From: Evansella clarkii | GTDB lineage: Bacteria; Bacillota; Bacilli; Bacillales; Salisediminibacteriaceae | Length of the DNA stretch: 64,000 bases | Reading direction: 5' to 3' | Assembly (NCBI RefSeq): GCF_002019695.1 | Contig: NZ_KV917376.1 | Location: forward strand, 2,055,380-2,119,379 | Part shown: positions 1 to 9,186 of the stretch, piece after piece | Layout: every line of letters starts with the position of its first letter | How positions within the stretch are numbered: position 1 is the stretch's first letter | Position numbers and translations under genes: made by a program | The notes under the pieces: generated by a model | Told to the model about the DNA's origin: nothing | The model's input: only the letters and a program-made list of their open reading frames with translations | Databases searched by the model: none

Positions 1-754
1 CGGACTCGCCTTTGTTATTCTTATCATCTTCTTCGGACTTTTCTTCGTCGTCCTTATCTTCGTCCTCGGACTTTTCTTCGTTATCCTTATCGTCTTTGCC
101 GGAAAATTCCTGCTCCTCTGATTTTTCTCCTGAGTCGTTTTCTTCCTGTTTGTTTTCTTCGTTATTTGGATTTGTCTCGCTGTCATCCTGTTGCTTACCT
201 TTGTTCGTTTCATCAGTTGAGTTATCATTGTTTTCTTCTTCGTCTGAAGAATCTTTGTCTGATTTTTTCAGCTTGCCGGCAAGCTCTTTTGATTTCTCTG
301 ATGTATTTGATTTAATCTCGTCGAACTTGCTTGTAGTAGCAGTTTTCAGCTCATCAAACTTAGTGGATGTGCTGGACTTTATGTCGTCAAACTTAGTAGA
401 CGTTGTAGATTTTATGTCGTCAAATTTTGTTTTCGTTGTTTCTCCAAGCTGTTTACTTTTTTCCATTACCTGATTTTTACCTTTTTCATAGCCGGATTTA
501 GTCTGGGTGGAAATGTCAGACCTTAGTTCTTTTCCTGCTTTCGGTGCGAAGAGTAACCCTGCTGCAGCACCAGCGGCTGCGCCTAAAATAGCACTGGTAA
601 CAACTTTCCCTGCAGCGCCGTTTCCTTTACTGTTTTTTGCTTTTTCATTTTTGTTTTGATTTTGCTTATTGTCCTGGTTTTCGTTCTTGTTCTGATTCTC
701 TCCCTTGTTTTGGCTGTCTCCGCTGTTTTTTTGTTCTTCGTTTTTGTTAGTCAT
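1..754 (-). CDS. YtxH-domain general stress protein (3' end outside window)
   Basis: The gene reads leftward from ATG at 752-754, with a strong RBS (GGAGG) just upstream, and runs off the window start, so the C-terminus is missing. The first ~50 residues are hydrophilic and rich in Asn, Gln and Lys. A small-residue hydrophobic segment (about 55-75, Ala/Gly-rich, then LLFAPKAGKELR) is the YtxH signature: a membrane-anchored or membrane-proximal stretch. After it come four 11-residue repeats of the form KFDDIKSTTST, resembling LEA-type amphipathic helices, then a long Glu/Asp/Lys/Ser tail. YtxH proteins are sigma-B/sigma-H stress proteins in Bacillus; a sigma-B-like promoter lies upstream here. 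The molecular function is unknown. The plus-strand Ser-rich frame in this region is the shadow of this gene. Confidence 0.8.
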   Translation of the reverse strand, partial: MTNKNEEQKNSGDSQNKGENQNKNENQDNKQNQNKNEKAKNSKGNGAAGKVVTSAILGAAAGAAAGLLFAPKAGKELRSDISTQTKSGYEKGKNQVMEKSKQLGETTKTKFDDIKSTTSTKFDDIKSSTSTKFDELKTATTSKFDEIKSNTSEKSKELAGKLKKSDKDSSDEEENNDNSTDETNKGKQQDDSETNPNNEENKQEENDSGEKSEEQEFSGKDDKDNEEKSEDEDKDDEEKSEEDDKNNKGES

Positions 755-816
755 ACTTACCAACCTCCGTTAAAATTTTTCCTTAGTAAGTTCCTGTGTT
801 TAAGGACTATCAACCA

Positions 817-843
817 ATACCCGTCATTGGTCAACAGACAAAC
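817..843 (-). promoter_or_regulatory. Candidate sigma-B promoter of the YtxH-type gene
   Basis: Read on the minus strand, GTTTGT (843-838) and GGGTAT (822-817) are separated by 15 bp. This resembles the sigma-B consensus GTTTAA-N12-15-GGGTAT. It sits about 60 bp upstream of the start codon, and ytxH homologues are sigma-B controlled in B. subtilis. The -35 match is only partial. Confidence 0.4.
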
Positions 844-920
844 ATGAAAACAATGGAAGAATAGAGAGCCGAAAAGAAGAGATCGGAAAGTAGTGTTAAA
901 GTCCTGGTTGAAAAGGTGTG

Positions 921-955
921 AAAAAAGAACACTCTCGATTGATTGAGAGCATTCC
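921..955 (-). terminator. Rho-independent terminator after the DUF457-type gene
   Basis: On the minus strand a 9-bp stem (AATGCTCTC / GAGAGTGTT, two G-U pairs) with an 8-nt loop is followed by CTTTTTTC. It separates the upstream membrane-hydrolase gene from the YtxH gene. The remaining 755-1079 bases hold only this and the candidate promoter. Confidence 0.6.
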
Positions 956-1079
956 TTTCATTAAATTATTTGTTTTTTCAGAAGGGCATGGTGTATCCAG
1001 TCAGAATGCTGCTATCATCTTTTTCGGACGAATTCTTCGTTACGTATAACGAACTGCAATAAATAAGAATACTCATCAG

Positions 1080-1535
1080 TTAAAACCACTCTTTATAAAG
1101 GTAAAAAGCGGCTGCGGCAAGAATAAGTAACTCAGAAAATTTTCCGGTCCGGTAAATCGGGATTGTCGTTCTTTTATTAGTCAGCGGGGCAAACAAAGGA
1201 ACCCCTGCTTTTGAGAATAAATCTCCTGCCACATGAAAGAGATAACCTAAAAATAACCCTGTAGTAAATCCATGCTGCAAAGTAAAGGCCATAAGTCCAG
1301 CAGCAATACAGGCAATGGCAGAGTGGGTTATTCCCCTGTGCCCAAAAAGAAGGTTCACCGGACGGGAAAAAAAGGGAATTCGTTTTCCTATGTAAGAACG
1401 GCTTTCGTCAATATCCGGCAATACAGATCCAATTAATACACCGCTTACTAACGGTACGGAAATATGTAAATTAAGATAGGGGGCTAAAGCTGTAACTCCG
1501 GCAAGTGAAGTAATAATATGTGTGTAATAGCGCAT
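1080..1535 (-). CDS. DUF457/YdjM-type membrane-bound metal-dependent hydrolase
   Basis: A 151-residue integral membrane protein. I chose ATG at 1535 (MRYYTHIITS) because GGAAAGAGG lies 6-8 bases before it; a longer frame from 1562 has no RBS. Family marks visible: an N-terminal MRYYTH segment, LPDIDESRSYIGK near residues 40-50, the histidine motif GHRGITHS, and a C-terminal GYLFHVAGDLFSKAG. Together these form the predicted metal site between four or five membrane segments. Members are annotated as LexA-regulated inner-membrane hydrolases, but no substrate is known. It stands alone with its own terminator. Confidence 0.8.
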   Translation of the reverse strand: MRYYTHIITSLAGVTALAPYLNLHISVPLVSGVLIGSVLPDIDESRSYIGKRIPFFSRPVNLLFGHRGITHSAIACIAAGLMAFTLQHGFTTGLFLGYLFHVAGDLFSKAGVPLFAPLTNKRTTIPIYRTGKFSELLILAAAAFYLYKEWF

Positions 1536-1669
1536 GTTGTTTCCTCTTTCCTTGATTTTCAAAAAAATGGTCTCGTAAAAGTATAAACGTTTTTTTGTAA
1601 TCAGGCATCACTCGGTTTTATAATAAAGGTATATTTACAACGACAATTTTTATAAATGGGAGGGATACT

Positions 1670-2602
1670 ATGACAGCAACAGAGGAGTTCACCTATTCGG
1701 CTAATGACGGAACGAATTTATATGTCAATAAATGGACAGTGGAATCGGCTGAAAGGCCAAGGGCAGTAATTCAAATCGCCCACGGGATGGCAGAGCATAT
1801 CAAAAGGTATGATATTTTCGCCAGGTTTCTGGTCCGGCACGGTTTCTCCGTCTATGGAAACGATCACAGGGGCCATGGGAGACTTGCTGAAAGAAACGGT
1901 ACTTACGGCTACTTTTCTGATGAGAATGGCTTTGACAAGGTAGTGGACGATATGCTTTTGCTGACAGACAAAATTCAGTCAGAAAATCCAAATACTCCTG
2001 TTATTTTATTCGGCCATAGTATGGGTTCTTTTCTTGCGAGAAGGTATATGCAGCTTTACGGAGAAAAACTCAGTGGTGTTATCCTTTCCGGTACTGGTGG
2101 TAACAAAGGAAATTCAGTAAAAGTTGCAAAAATGATAGCAAGGGCAGAAAGCAGAATAAGAGGCAGAAAGACTCCCAGCCCTCTTATGACAAAGCTTACT
2201 TTTGGAGCTTACAATAAAAAATTCAAACCGTCCTTAACAGAATATGACTGGTTGAGCAGAGACAATGAGGAAGTCAGGAAATATATAGAGGATCCGCTGT
2301 GCGGTTCAGAGTGTTCTGCAGGTTTTTTCATTGATTTGTTTGAAGGCCTAGAGCTCATAAACGATAAAAAGAACATCAGAAAAATTCCTGAATCACTACC
2401 CGTTTATATTTTTTCAGGGGAAAAGGACCCTGTTGGCAATGATACTAAGGGAGTCCGTCAGGTATACGAAGCCTTTCTGGAGGCAGGCCTGGAAAATGTG
2501 GAACTTAAGTTTTACGAGGGAGGCAGGCATGAAATGCTTAACGAGACAAACAAGGAAGAAGTTTATCAGGATATTTTAGCCTGGCTCGAGAAGCACCTTT
2601 AA
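1670..2602 (+). CDS. Alpha/beta hydrolase, lysophospholipase / monoacylglycerol lipase type
   Basis: A 310-residue cytosolic serine hydrolase of the Hydrolase_4 group (YtpA/PldB-like). The oxyanion segment is AHGMAEH (38-44), the nucleophile elbow GHSMGS gives Ser117, and the acid and base are most likely Asp253 (SGEKDP) and His287 (GGRHEM), so the triad is complete. Family members cleave lysophospholipids or monoacylglycerols; B. subtilis YtpA makes the antibiotic-like lysophospholipid bacilysocin. An RBS (GGGAGG) sits 7 bases upstream of the ATG. It is monocistronic; the MITE-like repeat begins 10 bases after the stop codon. The precise substrate cannot be read from sequence. Confidence 0.85.
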   Translation: MTATEEFTYSANDGTNLYVNKWTVESAERPRAVIQIAHGMAEHIKRYDIFARFLVRHGFSVYGNDHRGHGRLAERNGTYGYFSDENGFDKVVDDMLLLTDKIQSENPNTPVILFGHSMGSFLARRYMQLYGEKLSGVILSGTGGNKGNSVKVAKMIARAESRIRGRKTPSPLMTKLTFGAYNKKFKPSLTEYDWLSRDNEEVRKYIEDPLCGSECSAGFFIDLFEGLELINDKKNIRKIPESLPVYIFSGEKDPVGNDTKGVRQVYEAFLEAGLENVELKFYEGGRHEMLNETNKEEVYQDILAWLEKHL

Positions 2603-2611
2603 AAAGTTTTT

Positions 2612-2872
2612 TTAGTGAATGAATTTCATATAGTTCAAGATATTCATCTTTAATACGAACACTATCTTAAAATGTTACTTTATTGTTCGATTTACGCTTC
2701 AGATATACGCGTTCTGCGGGCACGGCTTCAACTAATTTTTGACGGATGAACGCCGTCAAAAATGGATTTTCAGCTCGCGTTATTCCCGCAAGAGTCGCCG
2801 TCTTACGCTGCAATCGAAAAGTAACGTTAGTCTTTTTTTATTCAAAGCCTATATATGAAATTCGTTCAAGTA
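2612..2872. repeat. MITE-like interspersed repeat, family A copy 1
   Basis: A ~260-bp non-coding element with imperfect terminal inverted repeats (left TGAATGAATTTCATATAG, right CTATATATGAAATTCGTTCA). Its interior, containing TCTGCGGGCACGGCTTCAAC and TTTTTGACGG, recurs in the opposite orientation at about 10.03-10.38 kb and, heavily deleted, at 34.08-34.20 kb. No ORF is present. The presence of ends with variable interiors suggests a non-autonomous mobile element. Confidence 0.75.
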
Positions 2873-3003
2873 AAAAAAAATGAGTATGTCGTTAGCTCAG
2901 AATGATTAAATAATCCCTGTTATAGAAGAGTAGTTGTCTTCAACACACTTCTTAAGTAACAACCATAATTCTGAGCAAAAGTGATACTCAATTAAAAAAT
3001 ATT

Positions 3004-3032
3004 TTGACAACTGAGAAAACTAGTGATAAAAT
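3004..3032 (+). promoter_or_regulatory. Sigma-A promoter P1 of the tandem S-box leader
   Basis: TTGACA (3004-3009), 17-bp spacer, TAAAAT (3027-3032). Transcription would begin about 30 bases before the first SAM riboswitch. Confidence 0.85.
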
Positions 3033-3069
3033 TCTTTTCAACTTAATAAATTTTAATTATCAAATTTTT

Positions 3070-3186
3070 CTTATCCAGAGAGGCGGAGGGACTGGCCCGT
3101 TGAAGCCCGGCAACCACGGAACTGCATTGCATTTCCGAAGGTGCTAATTCCTGCAAAGCTTATTTCGAGCTTTGGAAGATGAGACA
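3070..3186 (+). promoter_or_regulatory. SAM-I riboswitch (S-box) 1
   Basis: Shows the conserved S-box blocks in order: CTTATCCAGAGAGGCGGAGG, GACTGGCCC, GAAGCCCGGCAACC, AAGGTGCTAATTCCTGCAAA, and the closing GGAAGATGAG that pairs with the opening CTTATC to form P1. SAM binding stabilises this fold and favours the downstream terminator at 3230-3261. It is the first of two tandem units before metX. Confidence 0.95.
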
Positions 3187-3229
3187 GAGAAGAATCAGGA
3201 ATATTTCCTGTAACTTATCGTACTCATTT

Positions 3230-3261
3230 CCCTCTGCTTGTTTCAGGCAGAGGGATTTTTA
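3230..3261 (+). terminator. S-box 1 expression-platform terminator
   Basis: CCCTCTGC / GCAGAGGG stem with a short loop followed by ATTTTTA. No coding sequence follows it before the next promoter at 3359. Confidence 0.85.
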
Positions 3262-3358
3262 CGTTTAGACACTATGAAAAAATGCTTGTCTTTTCAGTAA
3301 AAGAAACAGGATTATTCCTGAAAATCAAAGTAATCTGATAAAAATACTAAATAATGGT

Positions 3359-3387
3359 TTGACTTCATTAAATTAACGTGTTACTAT
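3359..3387 (+). promoter_or_regulatory. Sigma-A promoter P2 of the tandem S-box leader
   Basis: TTGACT (3359-3364), 17-bp spacer, TACTAT (3382-3387). It lies about 100 bp after the first terminator, so the second riboswitch has its own start of transcription. Confidence 0.75.
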
Positions 3388-3434
3388 TCTAAATAATTGA
3401 ACTATACTGAGTTTTACTAATTAAATATTTTTTA

Positions 3435-3552
3435 CTCTTATCAAGAGTGGTGGAGGGACTGGCCCGTTGAAACCCGGCAACCAGCACATGAGCAGAAGCT
3501 TTATTGTGCAAGGTGCCAAATCCTGCAAAGCAGCAGCTTTGGGAGATGAGAG
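3435..3552 (+). promoter_or_regulatory. SAM-I riboswitch (S-box) 2
   Basis: CTCTTATC opens and GATGAGAG closes P1. Inside are GGTGGAGGGACTGGCCC, AACCCGGCAACC, GGTGCCAAATCCTGCAAAGC, all S-box landmarks. The P3 arm differs clearly from copy 1, so this is not a recent duplication. It directly precedes metX. Confidence 0.95.
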
Positions 3553-3573
3553 CGGAATGTAATTTGATTTCGT

Positions 3574-3610
3574 CTCTCTGTCTCCAATGACAGAGAGTTT
3601 TTTATTTATT
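3574..3610 (+). terminator. S-box 2 terminator before metX
   Basis: CTCTCTGTC / GACAGAGAG stem with a 6-nt loop, then a run of six T. The metX RBS follows 60 bases on. Confidence 0.85.
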
Positions 3611-3682
3611 TAGAAATGATCCTTCCGTCACTGGCCGCATCCGGAAAAAGTTCGGGAAAAAGTTTACCGTGGAGGTGAGGCA

Positions 3683-4783
3683 ATGACAGTGAAAGAAAAA
3701 GGAGAAACGCAAACCGGCAAGGTGCTATTGCCAGAGTTTACACTGGAGTCAGGAGAAACCCTTCAAAACCTGGAATTAGCATATGAAAGGGCGGGTGCTG
3801 ATAATGGGGAAACGGTGCTTATCTGCCACGCCTTAACTGGAAATCAGCATACTGTCGGGACGGAAAAAGAGCCTGGCTGGTGGCGTGGACTTATCAACTA
3901 CGGAGGCTACGTGGATTTAGCCGAACACCAGACGATTACTTTTAATGTCCTTGGAGGGTGTAATGGAAGCACTGGCCCTTCCAGCAGGAATGAAGCTACA
4001 GGAAAACCTTATTTAACCGATTTTCCTTTTGTAAGTGTCAGAGATATGGTAAGAGCACAGAAAATAGCTCTCGATAAAATAGGAATCACGCACCTTAAAG
4101 CCGTAATTGGCGGTTCTCTTGGAGGAATGCAGGCATATGAGTGGGCACTCGAGTATCCGGAAATCGTTGATTCCTTAATAGTAATGGCAGCCACTCCATC
4201 GTTGTCAGACTATGGAATAGCTTTCAACGCCATGGCCAGAAAAGCGATAATGGATGATCCTAACTGGAACAACGGTGGGTACTCTGAAGAAGCTTTTCCT
4301 GTCAATGGCCTGTCGCTGGCGAGAATGGTGGGAATGGTCACTTACCGTTCCGGCAGACTTTTCAGCCAGAGATTCCATAGGGAAACGAAAGACGAATGGG
4401 GTGAAAACCATTCAGAAGTGGCATATCAGGTAGAGTCATATTTACTGTATCAGGGAGACAAATTCACAAAAAGGTTCGACCCAAATTCTTATCTGTATTT
4501 ACTTAAAGCTATGGACAGACATGATATAGAAGAAAACAGAGGTCCATTGGCTGAAGTTCTGGCCCGTTTTAAAAAGAAAGTACTGCTAATTTCGTACGAG
4601 AGCGACCTGCTGTATCCACCTGATGAAATTGAACAGCTTGGGAACGCGTGGAAAAAGGCCGGGGCGGATGCAACAGTCCACCATGTTAACACAATTTTCG
4701 GCCATGATGGATTTTTAACAGAGTTTGATAAATGGGGAGATATTGTAAAGCGGACACTGGAAAAACAGACGGAGACAACTTAA
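3683..4783 (+). CDS. metX: Homoserine O-acetyltransferase
   Basis: A 366-residue alpha/beta-hydrolase-fold acyltransferase that moves the acetyl group of acetyl-CoA to homoserine, giving O-acetylhomoserine, the first committed step of methionine synthesis by direct sulfhydrylation. Family motifs: HALTGNQH near 49-56, LGGCNGSTGPSS at 90-101, and the nucleophile elbow GGSLGGMQ with Ser145; the C-terminal FGHDGFLTE holds the catalytic His. Acetyl versus succinyl preference cannot be settled by eye, but length and Bacillaceae context favour acetyl. The ATG follows GGAGGTGAGG. Two S-boxes precede it and a third begins 9 bases after its stop, leading to metY. Confidence 0.93.
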   Translation: MTVKEKGETQTGKVLLPEFTLESGETLQNLELAYERAGADNGETVLICHALTGNQHTVGTEKEPGWWRGLINYGGYVDLAEHQTITFNVLGGCNGSTGPSSRNEATGKPYLTDFPFVSVRDMVRAQKIALDKIGITHLKAVIGGSLGGMQAYEWALEYPEIVDSLIVMAATPSLSDYGIAFNAMARKAIMDDPNWNNGGYSEEAFPVNGLSLARMVGMVTYRSGRLFSQRFHRETKDEWGENHSEVAYQVESYLLYQGDKFTKRFDPNSYLYLLKAMDRHDIEENRGPLAEVLARFKKKVLLISYESDLLYPPDEIEQLGNAWKKAGADATVHHVNTIFGHDGFLTEFDKWGDIVKRTLEKQTETT

Positions 4784-4791
4784 AAGATCTA

Positions 4792-4907
4792 CTCTTATCA
4801 AGAGAGGCAGAGGGACTGGCCCGATGAAGCCCGGCAACCATCGAGTAAACAATATACTCGGAAGGTGCCAAATCCTGCAAAGCTGTTACAGCTTTGAAAG
4901 ATGAGAG
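4792..4907 (+). promoter_or_regulatory. SAM-I riboswitch (S-box) 3, intercistronic
   Basis: CTCTTATC ... GATGAGAG closes P1, with GAGGCAGAGGGACTGGCCC, GAAGCCCGGCAACC and GGTGCCAAATCCTGCAAAGC inside. It starts only 9 bases after the metX stop and I see no convincing promoter between, so it probably acts on read-through from metX or from a promoter inside metX. It controls the metY fusion gene. Confidence 0.95.
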
Positions 4908-4927
4908 GAAGGACATAAATTTTTATG

Positions 4928-4960
4928 CACCTTTCTTTCAGAGAAAGGTGTTTTTATTTT
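4928..4960 (+). terminator. S-box 3 terminator
   Basis: CACCTTTCT / AGAAAGGTG stem followed by TTTTTATTTT. Transcripts ending here would stop 250 bases before metY. Confidence 0.85.
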
Positions 4961-4989
4961 ATATCTTTGTTAAAGTCTGATGTTTTTTA

Positions 4990-5125
4990 CGGAAGGTGCG
5001 AGACGCCTTCGGGAATAGCATTAGCTGAAGATCCCGCAGGGAGGTTTTTCCCGAGGAAGCTGAAGCAATGTCCGAGGCAAGCGAGCGTCCTGGAGTGAAA
5101 ATCAGCAACAAAGTTTAATAAACCA
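4990..5125 (+). repeat. GC-rich interspersed repeat, family B copy 1
   Basis: About 130 bp running from GGAAGGTGCGAGACGCC to GGAGTGAAAATCAGCAACA. A near-identical copy is at 58936-59067. Repeats of this style (GCGAGACTCCTGCGGGA... followed by ...GTGCCCGCGG) are common in Bacillaceae intergenes. This copy sits between the S-box 3 terminator and the metY RBS and so lies inside the regulated leader. Confidence 0.75.
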
Positions 5126-5188
5126 TTTTTATAAAAGTCTGTAAACGGAAAACTGACTGCGGGCATTCTGGAATGAAGAAAAAATTAA

Positions 5189-7006
<1,818 letters not shown>

Positions 7007-7052
7007 TCCAGGAACTTATATATTTGTGAGAAATTTAAGTTAAATGGTGATA

Positions 7053-7265
7053 TCGCAACAACGACTTCATTTCGCAACAAGGGAAGCTGATATCGCAACA
7101 AGGACCACGTATATCGCAACAAGACAGGTGAAAATCGCAACAAAGATATCATTTCGCAACAAGGGAAGCTGATATCGCAACAAGGACTAAGTATATCGCA
7201 ACAAGACAGGTGAGAATCGCAACAACGATATCATTTCGCAACAAGAATCGCGTATTTCACAACTA
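7053..7265. repeat. TCGCAACAA array with 21-bp (two helical turns) periodicity
   Basis: Ten perfect copies of TCGCAACAA start at 7053, 7072, 7093, 7114, 7135, 7154, 7175, 7196, 7217 and 7236, and a decayed copy at about 7257. The steps are 19, 21, 21, 21 repeated, giving an 82-bp higher-order unit in which the spacers also recur. The array fills the gap between metY and the substrate-binding gene, with no terminator visible inside it. Confidence 0.9.
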
Positions 7266-7292
7266 ATAAATTATGAAAAGGAGAGAAGTATC

Positions 7293-8288
7293 TTGTCACA
7301 CATTAAAAATTACAGCCTACTACTATTCGCAATACTGGGAGCAGCTTTTTTAACAGCCTGCGGCACGTCTACTTCCGGGGCAGATGCTTCTCATCCGGAC
7401 AAAATTACAGTAGACTACGCATTTTATTCACCTACCAGCCTCGTATTAAAAGAGTTCGGCTGGCTGGAAGAAGCGTTTGAAGAAGAAGGAACTGAAATTG
7501 AATACGTTTTGAGCCATGGAAGCAACAGGGCACTGGAGTTCCTCTCAGGAGGAAGTATTGACTTTGGATCAACAGCAGGTGCCGCAGCGTTAATGGCTAA
7601 GAGTAATAATTCACCTATAAAGAATGTGTATATATATTCTCAGCCTGAATGGACGGCTCTTGCGGCGAATGCTGATTCCGGTATTCAGTCTGTAGCGGAT
7701 CTTGAAGGTAAAAAAGTCGCGGCTACATTAGGAACAGACCCTTATATCTTCCTTATAAGAGCGCTGAATGAACACGGTCTTACAAGTAATGATATTGAAG
7801 TGGTACCGCTGCAGCACAGTGACGGAGCCAACGCACTGGCTACAGGACAAGTGGACGCCTGGGCAGGGCTGGATCCTCACATGGCAAGACAGGAGCTGGA
7901 AACAGACGCAGAGTTGTTTTACAGAAATACCGAATTTAATACTTACGGCTTCCTGAATGTTCGTGAAAGTTTCGCGGAGCAATATCCTGAAGCGGTAGAT
8001 AAAGTAATTGAAGCATATGAAAAAGCCCGTGTATGGGCCCTTGAAAATCCTGAAGAAACAGCTGAAATTTTAGCAAAAGAAGCAGATATCGATGGTTCGG
8101 TAGCTTCCTTGCAGCTGGAAAGAAACGACTTCTCAAATCCAGTACCTGGAGATGAACACAGGGAGAGCCTCAAAGAAGCGGGAGACGTTCTCCAGCGCTC
8201 TGGCGATATAGACGAATCCCTGGATATTGAAGAGCTTGTTAATGAATTAATCGACTCCTCTTACGCAGAACGGGTCATCGGAGATTAG
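7293..8288 (+). CDS. ABC transporter substrate-binding lipoprotein, sulfonate/nitrate/taurine type
   Basis: A 331-residue SsuA-like lipoprotein. The start is TTG at 7293, placed after AAAAGGAGAG; an ATG 20 bases upstream is out of frame. A short signal peptide ends in LTAC with lipidated Cys23. The mature part has the NMT1/SsuA layout: YAFYSPTSLVLKEFGWLEEAF near the start, GSIDFGSTAGAAALM (binding cleft) and a DLEGKKVAATLGTDPY segment. It would capture an organosulfur compound outside the membrane for the permease and ATPase encoded next. No SsuD-type monooxygenase is nearby, so the true substrate is open; the met context suggests a sulfur source. Confidence 0.85.
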   Translation: MSHIKNYSLLLFAILGAAFLTACGTSTSGADASHPDKITVDYAFYSPTSLVLKEFGWLEEAFEEEGTEIEYVLSHGSNRALEFLSGGSIDFGSTAGAAALMAKSNNSPIKNVYIYSQPEWTALAANADSGIQSVADLEGKKVAATLGTDPYIFLIRALNEHGLTSNDIEVVPLQHSDGANALATGQVDAWAGLDPHMARQELETDAELFYRNTEFNTYGFLNVRESFAEQYPEAVDKVIEAYEKARVWALENPEETAEILAKEADIDGSVASLQLERNDFSNPVPGDEHRESLKEAGDVLQRSGDIDESLDIEELVNELIDSSYAERVIGD

Positions 8289-8303
8289 AAGGAGGGAACG
8301 GAA

Positions 8304-9173
8304 GTGGCAGTTTCAGAAAGACACCAGAATAACAGCACAGCATTTTTTGCGAAAAAAGAAAAAGCAGCTCAAGTTAAATCCAGATACAGCATTTTAAAAG
8401 TGCCGGCGGGAAAGATTGGTCTTTCCCTCCTTCTTCCTGTTTTGCTCCTCTTGAGCTGGGAAGCTGGATCAAGGCTGCAGTTAATCGATTCCCACCTTCT
8501 TCCTGCTCCTACAGTCGTATTAATTACCCTGTGGTCCATGGCGGCTGACGGAAGTTTATGGCAGCATACAGGAGCGACTTTGTACCGGATGTTCTGGGGC
8601 TTTATCTGGGGAACACTGATAGCTGTCATCCTCGGGTCCATTACCGGAATGTCAAAAAAAGTGGAACTGATGGTAGATCCGCTTATACAGGCGTTCCGTT
8701 CCATTCCATCTCTTGCCTGGGTCCCGCTCTTTATTCTCTGGCTCGGTATTGGAGAAGTTTCCAAAGTAACCCTGATAGCGGTAGGTGTGTTTTTCCCGGT
8801 CTACCTGAATGTTACCGGAGGCATACAGTCTGTTGACCGCAAACTGATTGAAGTTGGAAAGGCATACGGTTTATCCACTTTCCAGCTGATCAGAAGAATC
8901 GTCCTGCCAGCATCACTACCGTCATTTTTCACAGGACTCAGAAGCGGACTTGGATTAGGCTGGATGTTCGTTGTAGCGGCAGAGCTGATGGGGGCGAGCC
9001 AGGGGCTTGGATTCCTTCTTGTTCTGGGGCAAAATACAGTACGGCCGGAAGTTATTCTTGCAAGTATCTTGTTGTTTGCGGTGCTTGGAAAAATAACTGA
9101 TTCTATTTTGAAAAAACTGCAGGACAAAGCACTGCACTGGCAGGATCGGATGGAAAATAACGAAGCAGCATAA
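8304..9173 (+). CDS. ABC transporter permease, SsuC/TauC type
   Basis: A 289-residue membrane protein with GTG start at 8304 after AGAAGGAGGG, 15 bases after the preceding stop. A ~40-residue basic cytosolic N-tail comes before about six membrane helices of the BPD_transp_1 fold. The EAA loop that docks with the ATPase is visible as EVGKAYGLSTFQLIRRIVLPASLP. Typical SsuC length is about 260, so the N-tail is somewhat long. It is co-transcribed with the lipoprotein and ATPase. Confidence 0.87.
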   Translation: MAVSERHQNNSTAFFAKKEKAAQVKSRYSILKVPAGKIGLSLLLPVLLLLSWEAGSRLQLIDSHLLPAPTVVLITLWSMAADGSLWQHTGATLYRMFWGFIWGTLIAVILGSITGMSKKVELMVDPLIQAFRSIPSLAWVPLFILWLGIGEVSKVTLIAVGVFFPVYLNVTGGIQSVDRKLIEVGKAYGLSTFQLIRRIVLPASLPSFFTGLRSGLGLGWMFVVAAELMGASQGLGFLLVLGQNTVRPEVILASILLFAVLGKITDSILKKLQDKALHWQDRMENNEAA

Positions 9174-9186
9174 GGAGGAAGACTCG

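Noticed and set aside
12-847. Plus-strand Ser/Leu-rich and Val/Leu-rich frames
   Set aside because: They are antisense shadows of the repetitive YtxH gene on the minus strand, with no RBS.
7053-7265. CRISPR array
   Set aside because: Core of 9 bp is far too short, spacers of 10-12 bp are themselves repeated, and no cas gene is present.
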